From positions 372,001 through 436,000 of the forward strand of contig JAHBVL010000002.1 in the NCBI GenBank assembly GCA_019637585.1: DNA of 64,000 nt, given 5' to 3'. This DNA comes from Thermomicrobiales bacterium. GTDB taxonomy: Bacteria; Chloroflexota; Chloroflexia; Thermomicrobiales; UBA6265. Within the stretch, counting starts at the first letter, position 1, and every line of letters begins with the position of its first letter. This document shows positions 45,464-54,431 of this stretch, in pieces. The translations under genes and the position numbers were made by a program. The notes beneath the pieces were generated by a model. The model saw only the letters and a list, made by a program, of their open reading frames with translations, made no database searches and was not told where the DNA came from.

Positions 45464-46465
45464 TTAGCGAGTGCCGGCGGCGGCCAGCTCGATAACGCGA
45501 CCAGCGGTCTCCGCTGTGACAAAACCAGGTCCGGTCATCAGCACGTCGTTGGCGATGGTGTTGAGATTCACCGCCAGGAGGGTGTGCAGGACGATCGGCA
45601 GGTAGCCCTGCAGGTACTGCTGCTGATCGATGGCGAAGAGCATGTCGCCCGCTTCGATGGCAGTGAGCACATCCGGCGAGAGGTCGAAGGTGGCCAGCTG
45701 AATGGTGCCCAGCGCTTCGAGTTCGGTCAGCGCTGCCAGAGCGGGCGCCGCACCGGTTGGTCCAAGCGTCAGAATGCCGTTGATCTCACCATTGCCCTCG
45801 ACAGCGGCGGTGATCGTCTGCTGAGAAGCCGTTGGGTCGGCGAGATCGACCGGGATCGTCTCCACCGTCGCGCCGGCAGCGGTCATGGCGTCGGTAAAAC
45901 CCTGGCAGCGCAGATCGAGCGCCACATTCCCGACTTCCTGGTTGACGCAGAGCGCGTTCGTGACGCCGGCTGCGGCCATGCGCTCGCCACCGCCGAAGCC
46001 CGCTTCGTATTCGGTCTGCCCGACGTGCACGAGAATGCCCAGATCCTTGGCCACATCACTGCCGGAGTTCATCGAGATGACGGGAATCCCGGCTTCGATG
46101 GCAGCGGTGATCGACGATCCCAGGGCATCGGCATCCGGAATCGAAACGACGATGCCGTTGGGCCCGGCGGCGACCGCAGCATCGATCAGCTGGGCCATGG
46201 CCACCATATCGAAGGTGCCAGGAGCCTGGTACTGCACATCGACCCGCATATCGGTGCCGGCCTGATTCACGCCAGCCTGGACAACCGACCAGAAGGGGTC
46301 AGACGCCTGACCGTGGGAAACCACGATGATGCTGACGTCGCGGCCCTCTTCCTGCGCCATCACGCTGGAGGCGAGTCCGCCGCCGGCCAGCATGGCGCTG
46401 GCGAATGCGCTCGACTTCAGCGCGGTGCGTCGATCGATACGAGTATTGGCAATGCGATCCTTCAT
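45464..46465 (-). CDS. periplasmic sugar/cyclitol-binding protein, probably Tat-exported
   Basis: 333 aa. The N-terminus has a twin-arginine type signal ([20 protein letters not shown]) with cleavage near VMAQEE. The type I periplasmic-binding fold shows [39 protein letters not shown] and [12 protein letters not shown], the pattern of ribose/inositol-binding proteins (PF13407). It should bind the substrate imported for the divergent iol-like genes; myo-inositol is the likely ligand by context only. Confidence 0.9.
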   Translation of the reverse strand: MKDRIANTRIDRRTALKSSAFASAMLAGGGLASSVMAQEEGRDVSIIVVSHGQASDPFWSVVQAGVNQAGTDMRVDVQYQAPGTFDMVAMAQLIDAAVAAGPNGIVVSIPDADALGSSITAAIEAGIPVISMNSGSDVAKDLGILVHVGQTEYEAGFGGGERMAAAGVTNALCVNQEVGNVALDLRCQGFTDAMTAAGATVETIPVDLADPTASQQTITAAVEGNGEINGILTLGPTGAAPALAALTELEALGTIQLATFDLSPDVLTAIEAGDMLFAIDQQQYLQGYLPIVLHTLLAVNLNTIANDVLMTGPGFVTAETAGRVIELAAAGTR

Positions 46466-46818
46466 TGGAATGTTGCTCCTTTTCGGTAAGAGAACAGCAG
46501 GCTGGAGACGACTGTGTTTCCAGCGTCAGAGAAACCGAGATTGGTGCGGTTCTCCACCTCCTCTCCTTGTCCTTCTTCGCCTAAACGTTATCAGAACCGA
46601 TCAGCTTTCGGCTACTGGCAGAAGGCATATCCATCTGGCGACCATCAGAAGTGACCGGAACGCGTTTTTTGGCCCATTCTCTGGCGAAGACTGTGGCCAA
46701 CCTAGCAACATGCACGATTGGTGTCAACTGATTCTGTCGCCAACGCACGGGGAATCATGCCGCAGAGTACCATTTCCATTGTGAGAGATTGGGCCGCCAA
46801 CCGCAGGACAACACGAGC
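46466..46818. promoter_or_regulatory. divergent control region of the iol-like locus
   Basis: About 350 bases between the transporter operon and the transketolase genes. CTAAACGTTATCAG at 46581-46594 has the CG-centred near-palindrome AAACGTTA of LacI-family operators. A GGAACGCGTTTTTTGG stretch is at 46658-46673. No regulator gene is in the window and I could not fix -10/-35 elements with confidence. Confidence 0.4.
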
Positions 46819-47712
46819 ATGACCACTACCCTATCGATGCCGGCTCCGGGACCACAGGGACTCGATATCGCAACCCTGGAACGATTGAGCGCGCAGGCCC
46901 GGCGGCATGTGCTGGAATCGGTCTTCACCGCCGGGGCGGGACATATCGGTGGCCCGTTGTCAGCTACGGACATCCTGGTCCATCTCTACTTCAACGAACT
47001 GAACATCGATCCGGCCAATCCTCGCTGGGAAGATCGCGACCGTTTCATTCTGAGCAAGGGACATTCGTCGATCGGACTCTACAGCGTGATGGCCATGCGG
47101 GGATATTTCCCGGTGAGCCAGCTGGCCACCTTCGACGCTGTCGATTCCCTGCTGCAGGGTCACCCCTGCATGAAAACATTGCCAGGTATCGATATGTCAA
47201 CCGGATCACTGGGGCAGGGACTGTCACCGGGACTCGGTATGGCGCTGGCCGCCCGAAAGCTGGACAAGACGTTTCACACCTGGGTCATGCTTGGAGATGG
47301 CGAGATCCAGGAAGGACAAATCTGGGAAGCCTGCTTTGTGGCCGGGCGTTACGACGTCGACAACCTCACCGCCATTCTCGACTACAACGGTCTCCCCCAG
47401 TTCGGCTGGCCCGATCCCAATGGATACACCCGCGAGGAGAAGTACGACCGTCCGGCCGAGAAGTTCCGGGCGTTCGGCTGGCACACGGTCGAGTGCGACG
47501 GCCACGACCATGCGTCGATTGCCGCGGCGATCGCAGCGGCGAAGTCGACGAAAGGCAGACCGACCTGCATCATCGCCCATACCATCAAGGGGAAAGGTGT
47601 GTCGTTCATGGAGGGCGACTTCAACTGGCATGCCAAATCGCCAACCACAGACGAGCTCGCCGCGGCGATCGATGAGTTGACCGGCGATGACGACGTCGAG
47701 AAGGCGGCCTGA
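46819..47712 (+). CDS. transketolase, N-terminal subunit
   Basis: About 297 aa, the thiamine-diphosphate-binding half of a split transketolase. It has AGAGHIGGPLSATDILVHLY, SKGHSSIGLYSVMA, STGSLGQGLSPGLGMALAA and the TPP/Mg motif LGDGEIQEGQIWEAC with NLTAILDYNG. The ATG at 46819 has AGGA about 11 bases upstream. The C-terminal subunit follows after one base. Split transketolases are known in several sugar-acid and apiose pathways; here the neighbours point to cyclitol catabolism. Confidence 0.92.
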   Translation: MTTTLSMPAPGPQGLDIATLERLSAQARRHVLESVFTAGAGHIGGPLSATDILVHLYFNELNIDPANPRWEDRDRFILSKGHSSIGLYSVMAMRGYFPVSQLATFDAVDSLLQGHPCMKTLPGIDMSTGSLGQGLSPGLGMALAARKLDKTFHTWVMLGDGEIQEGQIWEACFVAGRYDVDNLTAILDYNGLPQFGWPDPNGYTREEKYDRPAEKFRAFGWHTVECDGHDHASIAAAIAAAKSTKGRPTCIIAHTIKGKGVSFMEGDFNWHAKSPTTDELAAAIDELTGDDDVEKAA

Positions 47713-47713
47713 C

Positions 47714-48676
47714 ATGATCGAACTCCTCGACTTGACGCTCGCGAATGCGCCAACCGAAGCGCCGCGCGATGCCTGGGGAAACGCGCTCTGCGATCTGGGC
47801 GATCGACATACCAACCTCGTCGTTCTGGACGGCGATCTGGCCAATTCGACCAAAGCAGACACCTTCGCCAAATGCCATCCGGACCGTTTCTATGAAATGG
47901 GCATCGCCGAGCAGAACCTGATCGGCGTCGCGGCCGGTATGGCCTCCTGCGGATTCGTTCCCTGGGTCAGCACCTTCGCCGCTTTCCTGGCCAAACGAGC
48001 GCTCGACCAGATCCGGGTGGTGGTGGCACAACCCGGTCTGAATGTGAAACTCTGCGGCGGATATACCGGAATCCTCACGGGCAAAACCGGAAAAACGCAT
48101 CAATCGGTCGAGGACATCGCCGTGTTTCGGGCCATGCCGGGTGTGGTCACCATCGCTCCTGCCGACGGGAATGAGCTCCGTGCCGCCATGACCGCGATGA
48201 TGGCGGACGAGCGCCCCACCTACCTCCGCCTGACCCGCGATCCGAGTCCAGTGGTCTTTCCCAGCGATTACGCATTCACGATCGGGGAGAGCGTCCTGTT
48301 GCGAAACGGCAGCGACATCGGGTTGATCAGCACCGGAGTGCAGACGATCAGGACACTCGAAGCTGCCGACCTGCTGGCCGCGGAGGGAATCCAGGCAGCG
48401 GTCCTCCACGTGCCGACTCTGAAACCGCTCGATATCGAGGGAATTCTCGCGATCGCCGAGCGAACCAACGCCATCATAACGGCCGAGGACCACTCCATCA
48501 TCGGTGGTCTGGGCAGCGCTGTTGCCGAAGTGCTGGCCGAACACCGGCCAACCCGAATGCGTCGGGTCGGCTGGCAGGATACATTCGGCGAATCGGGGCC
48601 GAATGACGCGCTGCTGAAGAAATATGGACTCACGGCTGGTCACGTTTGTGATGCGGCCCGGGCGATGCTGAATTGA
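47714..48676 (+). CDS. transketolase, C-terminal subunit
   Basis: About 320 aa with the central and C-terminal transketolase domains. The catalytic Glu is in FYEMGIAEQNLIGVAAGMA, and HQSVEDIAVFRAMPGVVTIAPAD is characteristic. It starts one base after the N-terminal subunit stop, with AGAAGG before the ATG. The two subunits together should transfer C2 units between ketose donors and aldose acceptors. Confidence 0.93.
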   Translation: MIELLDLTLANAPTEAPRDAWGNALCDLGDRHTNLVVLDGDLANSTKADTFAKCHPDRFYEMGIAEQNLIGVAAGMASCGFVPWVSTFAAFLAKRALDQIRVVVAQPGLNVKLCGGYTGILTGKTGKTHQSVEDIAVFRAMPGVVTIAPADGNELRAAMTAMMADERPTYLRLTRDPSPVVFPSDYAFTIGESVLLRNGSDIGLISTGVQTIRTLEAADLLAAEGIQAAVLHVPTLKPLDIEGILAIAERTNAIITAEDHSIIGGLGSAVAEVLAEHRPTRMRRVGWQDTFGESGPNDALLKKYGLTAGHVCDAARAMLN

Positions 48677-48692
48677 CCGCGAGGAGAGCCAC

Positions 48693-49706
48693 GTGACCGT
48701 TGATCGTGTTTCCGTTGCCCTCTTTGGCGCTGGGCGGATTGGCAAACGCCACGGCCGAACCCTGGCGTTCGACATTCCGGCGGCGGAGCTGAGCATCGTC
48801 TGCGATGTCGACGAAACCGCGGCTCGCCAGCTGGCAGCCGATCTTCGTTGCGATCGCTGGACGACCGATCCAGCGGACGTCTTCTCCGACCCGTCCATCG
48901 ACGCCGTCGTCATCGGCACCTCGACGAACGCCCACGCGTCGCTGATCGCGGCGGCGGCCAGCGCCGGCAAGCATGCCTTCTGTGAAAAACCGGTGGCGCT
49001 CGATCTCGAGTCGACCGACACGGCGCTCGATGCGGTGACCAAGGCCGGCACGATACTGCAGATCGGGTTTCAGCGCCGTTTCGACAAGGGATTCGCCAAA
49101 GCGAAGCAGATGATCGACTCCGGCGCGATCGGCAAGGTGGAGTCGATTCGCGAATCGATGCGAGATCCCGGCCCGCCCCCTCCCGGCTATCTGCCGACCT
49201 CCGGCGGTCTCTACCGGGATATGACCATCCACTGCTTCGACTGTCTCCGCTGGCTGGCGGGCGAAGAGGTGGCAGAGGTCTTCGCCATGGGCTCCAATCT
49301 GGTCGATCCCATCTTCGGCGAGCTGGGAGATATCGACACCAGCGTCGTCTCGATGCGGTTCGAGAGCGGCGCTCTGGGCGTGATCGACAATAGCCGCCGG
49401 TCCGCGTTCGGTTACGACGTCCGGGCCGAGGTGTTCGGTTCCGAAGGGGCGATCATGATCGGCTATTCGCGAGACACCCCCTTGTTGCATCTCTCCCCAT
49501 CCGGTGTCTCCAGCGACCACGTCTACTGGTTTCTCGAACGGTTCGACGACGCCTTCGTCGCCGAGATGCACGCCTTCATTCGAAGCGTTCAGAGCGGCGC
49601 GCCGCCGCTGGTGACCGGGGCGGATGGACGTGCGGCCATGGCCCTTGCCTACGCCGCTGAAGCGTCGCTGAAGTCGCGCACGCCAATCTCGCCAGCCAAC
49701 TTCTGA
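48693..49706 (+). CDS. Gfo/Idh/MocA oxidoreductase, probable inositol 2-dehydrogenase (IolG-like)
   Basis: 337 aa. The N-terminal Rossmann fold has FGAGRIGKRHGRTL, and the conserved FCEKPVALD holds the catalytic-type Lys. The C-terminal domain has YRDMTIHCFDCLRWLAGEE with the Asp and His expected in IolG. NAD(P)-dependent oxidation of myo- or scyllo-inositol to an inosose is the likely reaction, based on iolB and iolD next to it. The GTG start follows transketolase by 16 bases with GAGGAG upstream. Confidence 0.88.
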   Translation: MTVDRVSVALFGAGRIGKRHGRTLAFDIPAAELSIVCDVDETAARQLAADLRCDRWTTDPADVFSDPSIDAVVIGTSTNAHASLIAAAASAGKHAFCEKPVALDLESTDTALDAVTKAGTILQIGFQRRFDKGFAKAKQMIDSGAIGKVESIRESMRDPGPPPPGYLPTSGGLYRDMTIHCFDCLRWLAGEEVAEVFAMGSNLVDPIFGELGDIDTSVVSMRFESGALGVIDNSRRSAFGYDVRAEVFGSEGAIMIGYSRDTPLLHLSPSGVSSDHVYWFLERFDDAFVAEMHAFIRSVQSGAPPLVTGADGRAAMALAYAAEASLKSRTPISPANF

Positions 49707-49718
49707 GGTGAATTGATC

Positions 49719-50618
49719 ATGGAACATCCCGACAGACTGCTCGTTCACTCGGCTGACGTGGAAGGGAACGGCATCGCGCTCGATATCTCAGTCGAGAGCG
49801 CCGGTTGGGAATATTGCGGCCTGACCGTCTGGACGCTCGAACCGCGAGGTTCGCTCGACGCCCAAACCGGCGCGGACGAAGTCTGCATTGTGCTGCTTGG
49901 CGGCGACTGCGTTGTCAGCGCCGGGGGACAGGAGTTCCGGCTCGACAGCCGGCCATCGATCTTCGCCGGAAAACCGGCTTCGGTGTACGTGCCCATCGAT
50001 TCCAGCTATCAGGTCGTCGCTAGCGAAGTGACGCAGGTAGCCGTCTGCAAGTCCCGAGCGACTCGCTCCTTCCCGGTCCGCTACATCGGCCCCGAGGATG
50101 TACCGGTCGAGATCCGCGGCGCCGGGAATGCCGCCCGGCAGATCAACCACATCATCAAACCCGATTTCCCGGCCGATACGCTACTGGTCGTCGAGGTCTT
50201 CACCCCGAGCGGCAACTGGTCGAGCTATCCACCCCACAAGCATGACGTCAGCCGCATGCCGGCCGAAGCCGATCTGGAGGAGATCTACTACTACCGCATC
50301 GAACCAGCCGACGGGTTTGCCTTTCAACGGCTCTACACCGCCGACGGACCGGTCGATCAGCCCTACATCATTCACGACGGCGACGCGCTGATCATGCCCG
50401 AGGGGTACCACGCCTATGCCGTGGCCCATGGGTACACTGGCTACTACCTGAACATTCTGGCCGGGAATGAACCGGTCCGAACCATGCAGCCCTTCGACGA
50501 CCCAACCTATGGGTGGGTGCGAGGCACATGGAGCGACAGCATGAACGAGGGACTCTCCAGCTGGCAGGACATCGACAACAGAATCAATGGCGCCGCCGGC
50601 AAGAAACCGGTCCAGTAA
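49719..50618 (+). CDS. iolB: 5-deoxy-glucuronate isomerase IolB
   Basis: About 299 aa, a bicupin that converts 5-deoxy-D-glucuronate to 2-deoxy-5-keto-D-gluconate. Diagnostic segments are SGNWSSYPPHKHDVSRMP (metal His ligands), LEEIYYYRIEPADGFAFQR and DGDALIMPEGYHAYAVAHGY. The ATG at 49719 has AGGTGA about ten bases upstream and lies 12 bases after the dehydrogenase stop. It places the locus in inositol catabolism. Confidence 0.93.
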   Translation: MEHPDRLLVHSADVEGNGIALDISVESAGWEYCGLTVWTLEPRGSLDAQTGADEVCIVLLGGDCVVSAGGQEFRLDSRPSIFAGKPASVYVPIDSSYQVVASEVTQVAVCKSRATRSFPVRYIGPEDVPVEIRGAGNAARQINHIIKPDFPADTLLVVEVFTPSGNWSSYPPHKHDVSRMPAEADLEEIYYYRIEPADGFAFQRLYTADGPVDQPYIIHDGDALIMPEGYHAYAVAHGYTGYYLNILAGNEPVRTMQPFDDPTYGWVRGTWSDSMNEGLSSWQDIDNRINGAAGKKPVQ

Positions 50619-50644
50619 ACACCCCATCGACGGGAGGACGACTG

Positions 50645-52516
50645 ATGGCAACGCGACGACTAACCATGGCCCAGGCCATCGTGACCTTTCTCCAGAATCA
50701 ATATGTCGAGCGGGATGGCGTCGAGCAACGCCTCTTTGCCGGGATGCTCGGCATCTTCGGCCACGGCAACGTCTCTGGTATGGGTCAGGCGCTCGAAGAG
50801 CTTGGCGACGATCTGCCATTCGTCCGGCCCCAGAACGAGCAGGCGATGGTCCACTCGGCGATCGCCTACGCCCGGATGAAAAACCGGCTCCAGATGTATG
50901 CCTGCACCTCCTCGGTTGGGCCTGGTGCCACGAACATGATCACCGGCGCGGCCACTGCGACGGTCAACCGCCTGCCGGTCCTGCTCCTGCCGGGAGACAC
51001 CTTTGCCAGCCGGCTTCCCCACCCGGTGCTCCAGCAGCTGGAATATGTGCTGGGGCAGGATGTCTCGGTCAACGACTGCTTCCGGCCCGTCTCCAAATAC
51101 TGGGACCGGATCAACCGTCCGGAACAGCTCCTCTCCGCTCTTCCCGAAGCCGTACGCGTGCTGACCGACCAGGCAGAGACCGGCGCCGTGACCATTGCCA
51201 TGCCGGAAGACGTGCAAACCGAGGCCTACGACTACCCGGAATCGTTCGTCGAGAAGCAGGTGCGGCGGATCGTCCGCGGCATCGCTTCGGCCAGTGAAAT
51301 CCAGCGCCTAGCCGATCTCCTTGCCGAATCGAAGCGGCCACTCATCGTCGCCGGCGGGGGCGTGATCTATAGCGAAGCATCGGAAACGCTGAGTCTCTTC
51401 GCCGAACGCTTCGGCATCCCGGTGGTGAATAGTCAGGCCGGTTCGGGGGCGATCCCATGGTCACATCAGTGGAACGCTGGTGCGGTTGGATCGAATGGCG
51501 CGCTGGCTGCAAATCGCCTGGCGGCATCAGCCGATCTGGTGCTGGCCATCGGCACCCGGTTTTCCGATTTCACGACCGCTTCGCACGCCGCGTTCCAGAA
51601 TCCGGATGTGACATTCGCCTCGATCAACGTCTGCGCCATGGACGCGCACAAGCTCGGTAGCTTCCCGGTGATCGCCGATGCGCGAGCCGGAATCGAACAG
51701 CTCAGCGAGGTCCTCGCGGCGCGCAACTATGCGTCTGCCGCCGCTTACGGCGACGAAGTGGAGCAGCTGAAAGCCGAATGGGATGCCATCACCACCGAAA
51801 TCCGCACCCCGGTCGCCGGTGAAACGCTGAAACAGGGTCAGGCGATCGGCATCGTCAACGAAGCCTCGGAACCGACAGACGTCGTCGTTTGCGCGGCTGG
51901 CGGCATGCCGGGTGATCTCCTCAAACTCTGGCGCCCACTCGATCCCAAGGCGTACCACGTCGAGTATGGCTACTCCTGCATGGGCTACGAGATTGCCGGG
52001 GCGTTGGGCGTGAAAATGGCCGATCCGAGCCGGGAAGTCTTCGTCATGGTTGGCGATGGCAGCTACCTGATGATGCATACCGAAATCGTCACATCGTTGC
52101 AGGAGGACCGGAAACTCATCGTCGTCGTCGTGGACAACAGCGGGTTCCAGTGCATTCGCGGGTTGCAGGAATCGACCGGCTCTCCGTCGTTCGGCAACGA
52201 GCTTCGCTATCGCTCAGACGCGACCGGCAGGCTCGACGGCGACTACATCCCCATCGATTTCGCCGCCAATGCCGAGAGCTACGGCGCCATCGCCTATACC
52301 GCAGCCAACGCCGAGGAGCTACGCGCCGCGCTCCAGTCGGCGCGATCGAACAACCGCACATCGGTCATCCATGTCTATGTCGACAAACGGATCACCGTGC
52401 CCGGCTTCGAGAGTTGGTGGGACGTTCCCGTGGCGGAAGTCAGCGACCGACCGGGGGTACAAAAAGCGCTCGCCGACTACGAGAAAAACCGGGAGGAACA
52501 GCGCTACTTCGGTTGA
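50645..52516 (+). CDS. iolD: 3D-(3,5/4)-trihydroxycyclohexane-1,2-dione hydrolase IolD
   Basis: About 623 aa, a ThDP-dependent enzyme opening the cyclitol dione ring to 5-deoxy-glucuronate, the IolB substrate. It has the catalytic Glu region FVRPQNEQAMVHSAIAYARM, the central domain RPLIVAGGGVIYSEA and the ThDP/Mg segment MVGDGSYLMMHTEIV with VVVDNSGFQCI. The ATG at 50645 has GGGAGGACG upstream. Its stop codon overlaps the -35 of the tRNA-Asp promoter. The dehydratase IolE, which makes its substrate, is missing from the window. Confidence 0.94.
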   Translation: MATRRLTMAQAIVTFLQNQYVERDGVEQRLFAGMLGIFGHGNVSGMGQALEELGDDLPFVRPQNEQAMVHSAIAYARMKNRLQMYACTSSVGPGATNMITGAATATVNRLPVLLLPGDTFASRLPHPVLQQLEYVLGQDVSVNDCFRPVSKYWDRINRPEQLLSALPEAVRVLTDQAETGAVTIAMPEDVQTEAYDYPESFVEKQVRRIVRGIASASEIQRLADLLAESKRPLIVAGGGVIYSEASETLSLFAERFGIPVVNSQAGSGAIPWSHQWNAGAVGSNGALAANRLAASADLVLAIGTRFSDFTTASHAAFQNPDVTFASINVCAMDAHKLGSFPVIADARAGIEQLSEVLAARNYASAAAYGDEVEQLKAEWDAITTEIRTPVAGETLKQGQAIGIVNEASEPTDVVVCAAGGMPGDLLKLWRPLDPKAYHVEYGYSCMGYEIAGALGVKMADPSREVFVMVGDGSYLMMHTEIVTSLQEDRKLIVVVVDNSGFQCIRGLQESTGSPSFGNELRYRSDATGRLDGDYIPIDFAANAESYGAIAYTAANAEELRAALQSARSNNRTSVIHVYVDKRITVPGFESWWDVPVAEVSDRPGVQKALADYEKNREEQRYFG

Positions 52517-52542
52517 CACCCAAGTCGTCGTCGCGCTAAAAT
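52513..52542 (+). promoter_or_regulatory. tRNA-Asp promoter
   Basis: A consensus-like promoter: TTGACA (52513-52518, overlapping the iolD TGA), an 18-base spacer and TAAAAT (52537-52542), 12 bases before the tRNA. Confidence 0.8.
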
Positions 52543-52553
52543 GCCAGCCGCTT

Positions 52554-52630
52554 GGAGGCGTGGTGTAGTGGCCTAACATGCAGCCCTGTCAAGGCTGAGA
52601 TCGCGGGTTCGAATCCCGTCGCTTCCGCCA
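52554..52630 (+). tRNA. tRNA-Asp (anticodon GTC)
   Basis: 77 nt including an encoded CCA. The acceptor GGAGGCG pairs with CGCTTCC (one G-T), the anticodon stem CAGCC/GGCTG encloses CTGTCAA with anticodon GTC, and the T arm GCGGG/CCCGT encloses TTCGAAT. Discriminator G73 fits tRNA-Asp. It stands between the iol-like operon and an AT-richer accessory gene. Confidence 0.96.
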
Positions 52631-52696
52631 AATCGGCACGAGATTGAGCACACACACTACTCGAATTTGTGAGAATGAGAATATCTCTGGATGTTT

Positions 52697-52730
52697 CACC
52701 GTAGCACGAATGCTGCGGTGATTTTCGTTT
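52697..52730 (+). terminator. tRNA-Asp intrinsic terminator
   Basis: The stem CACCGTAGCA (52697-52706) with loop CGAA pairs with TGCTGCGGTG (52711-52720), with one mismatch. It is followed by ATTTTCGTTT, a good T-tract. Confidence 0.8.
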
Positions 52731-52784
52731 CGCGAAACCCGGCAAGTGTCGGCGTGATGCGTTCGTTCGCGAGAGGTGCGCCCA

Positions 52785-54416
52785 ATGGCCATGGAAAACG
52801 AGCCCGCTTTGACCGCGAATGATCGCGAGCAGTTGATCAGGCGACTCTTCGAAGTCCAGCTCGGGCGCTGTTTCATATGCGAAGAACCCATCGACCTGGA
52901 TCTGCATGCCGGAAAACTGGACGTGGACCATGTGCAACCCAAGAGTGGCCCGGATGGCAAGGACGATCCAGCCAATTTCGCCCTGACGCATAGCTCGTGC
53001 AATCGAAGCAAGCTGGCGAGTGATCTGAGAGTTGCCAGAGTGCTGGCAAGATTCGAGCGTATTGGACGAGATGCTCGCAGTCAGGGCCGGGAAGCCCCCA
53101 ATCTTGGGGACGTACTATCGGCGTTTGGAGGAGCACGATATGACTTGCCGATTTCGCTCTCAAGCGACGGTCGGGTCAGGTACAGCTTCAAGCATCTTGC
53201 AGGCACCGCGGGTATTAAGATTCAGGAGTCTAATCTCCACCAAGATCAACTTGCGCAAATGGACTACTTCTTCGCTGTCTTGCCACTTGAGTACATCCAT
53301 CATGACTCAAAAGTGAATCCGCGTGGAATTGGGAAGAGTCTCCGAGGTTTGGTTGAAGAGTTCTACAAGGGAAACCCTCAGCTGCATGTGGCGCTGGGCT
53401 GGGTGCCGATGGAGGCCGATGGTGACGGGCGAGTCATGCTGTTTGACGGCCAACACAAGGCCGCTGCCCAGATTCTTTTGGGCCAGCGGACGTTGCCTGT
53501 GCGTGTGTTCGTCGATCCCGATATTGATCGTCTGATCGAAACAAACACAAATGCCGGCAGTACCCTTCGGCAAGTCGCGTTTGACAAGTCAATTCTGCGG
53601 CACCTCGGAAGCGAGCTGTACGCCGACCGCGTAAGGAAGTACCAACACGCCCACCACTTGTCCTCCGATGACGAGTCCTTCTCCGAAACAGATCTTGTCA
53701 AGCACTTCGCCGGAGAGGCCAGAGCAGTCCGTCGATACGTAGTAGATGCTGTGAGAGACCAGATCACACAGCACCCCGAGAACCGTCTTCGGTCATACAT
53801 CGAGTTCTCGGGCAAGGGCACGGAGAAACCGATTTCGTACAGCACGATCGACAAGACATTCTTCTCACTTCTTGTTGGACAGGACATGTTGAGCACCCCG
53901 ATCGGCCAGGGAACCGAGACAGGCGAGAATCCACGTGTACTGGAAGTGGAACAGATCGTCAGGCTGATGAACCTGGTTGCAGAGTCAATCTTTGAGGGCC
54001 AGTACGATTTTGAGATTGGGACGTACCAACTGGAGGCGAAAGTCCAGAAGGGGGAAGATGTGCCAGAGAGCCACCTTCGCGCCTTCAGGATGGGAAAAGA
54101 AGAGGTCATGGCCGCTTGGCTGAAGTACGTTCAGAGAGTGATTGACCAATACTATCTGTTCAACGGTCTCTCCCTCCCATCACGGCGTGTTTTCCAGGTC
54201 AATCACCCCGAGCTGCTGTGGGAAAGACTGCGCGTCTTTCTGCACAATCTGGCGGGCCTGTCTCTCTGGACCAATCGCGAGCTTTCATTGCTGGCATTTG
54301 GCGGCAAACAGCCGGCGGGCTTCTGGGACACAGTGTTCGAAACTGGCAGGAATCCACAGGGTGCCCAGGTACTGCCTGAACCCCTGAACATCAACGCTCT
54401 CCTGGCACCCGCATGA
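52785..54416 (+). CDS. HNH endonuclease joined to a DGQHR/ParB-like domain
   Basis: About 543 aa. Residues 10-75 are an HNH nuclease: CFICEEP, LDVDHVQPKSG and NFALTHSSCNRSKLASD give the zinc Cys, catalytic His and Asn. Residues about 170-260 resemble DGQHR (DndB/DpdB-like, ParB-fold) proteins: VMLFDGQHKAAAQILLGQ, then VFVDPDIDRLIETNTNAG. The C-terminal 280 residues are helical and unrecognised. GAGAGG precedes the ATG at 52785. Codon use is clearly more AT-rich than in neighbours, and the gene is a lone insert behind tRNA-Asp, so it was probably acquired. A DNA-modification-sensing or anti-phage role is inference. Confidence 0.8.
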   Translation: MAMENEPALTANDREQLIRRLFEVQLGRCFICEEPIDLDLHAGKLDVDHVQPKSGPDGKDDPANFALTHSSCNRSKLASDLRVARVLARFERIGRDARSQGREAPNLGDVLSAFGGARYDLPISLSSDGRVRYSFKHLAGTAGIKIQESNLHQDQLAQMDYFFAVLPLEYIHHDSKVNPRGIGKSLRGLVEEFYKGNPQLHVALGWVPMEADGDGRVMLFDGQHKAAAQILLGQRTLPVRVFVDPDIDRLIETNTNAGSTLRQVAFDKSILRHLGSELYADRVRKYQHAHHLSSDDESFSETDLVKHFAGEARAVRRYVVDAVRDQITQHPENRLRSYIEFSGKGTEKPISYSTIDKTFFSLLVGQDMLSTPIGQGTETGENPRVLEVEQIVRLMNLVAESIFEGQYDFEIGTYQLEAKVQKGEDVPESHLRAFRMGKEEVMAAWLKYVQRVIDQYYLFNGLSLPSRRVFQVNHPELLWERLRVFLHNLAGLSLWTNRELSLLAFGGKQPAGFWDTVFETGRNPQGAQVLPEPLNINALLAPA

Positions 54417-54431
54417 CCCATCGATCGACAT

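Noticed and set aside
46789-46818. TTG start at 46789 for the transketolase N-terminal subunit
   Set aside because: The ATG at 46819 has a better-spaced AGGA, and the extra ten residues have no counterpart in the family.
52554-54431. Integrated element with attL/attR at tRNA-Asp
   Set aside because: I looked for a second copy of the tRNA 3' end (TTCGAATCCCGTCG) downstream of the HNH gene and found none, and there is no integrase gene. The transfer claim rests on composition and position only.
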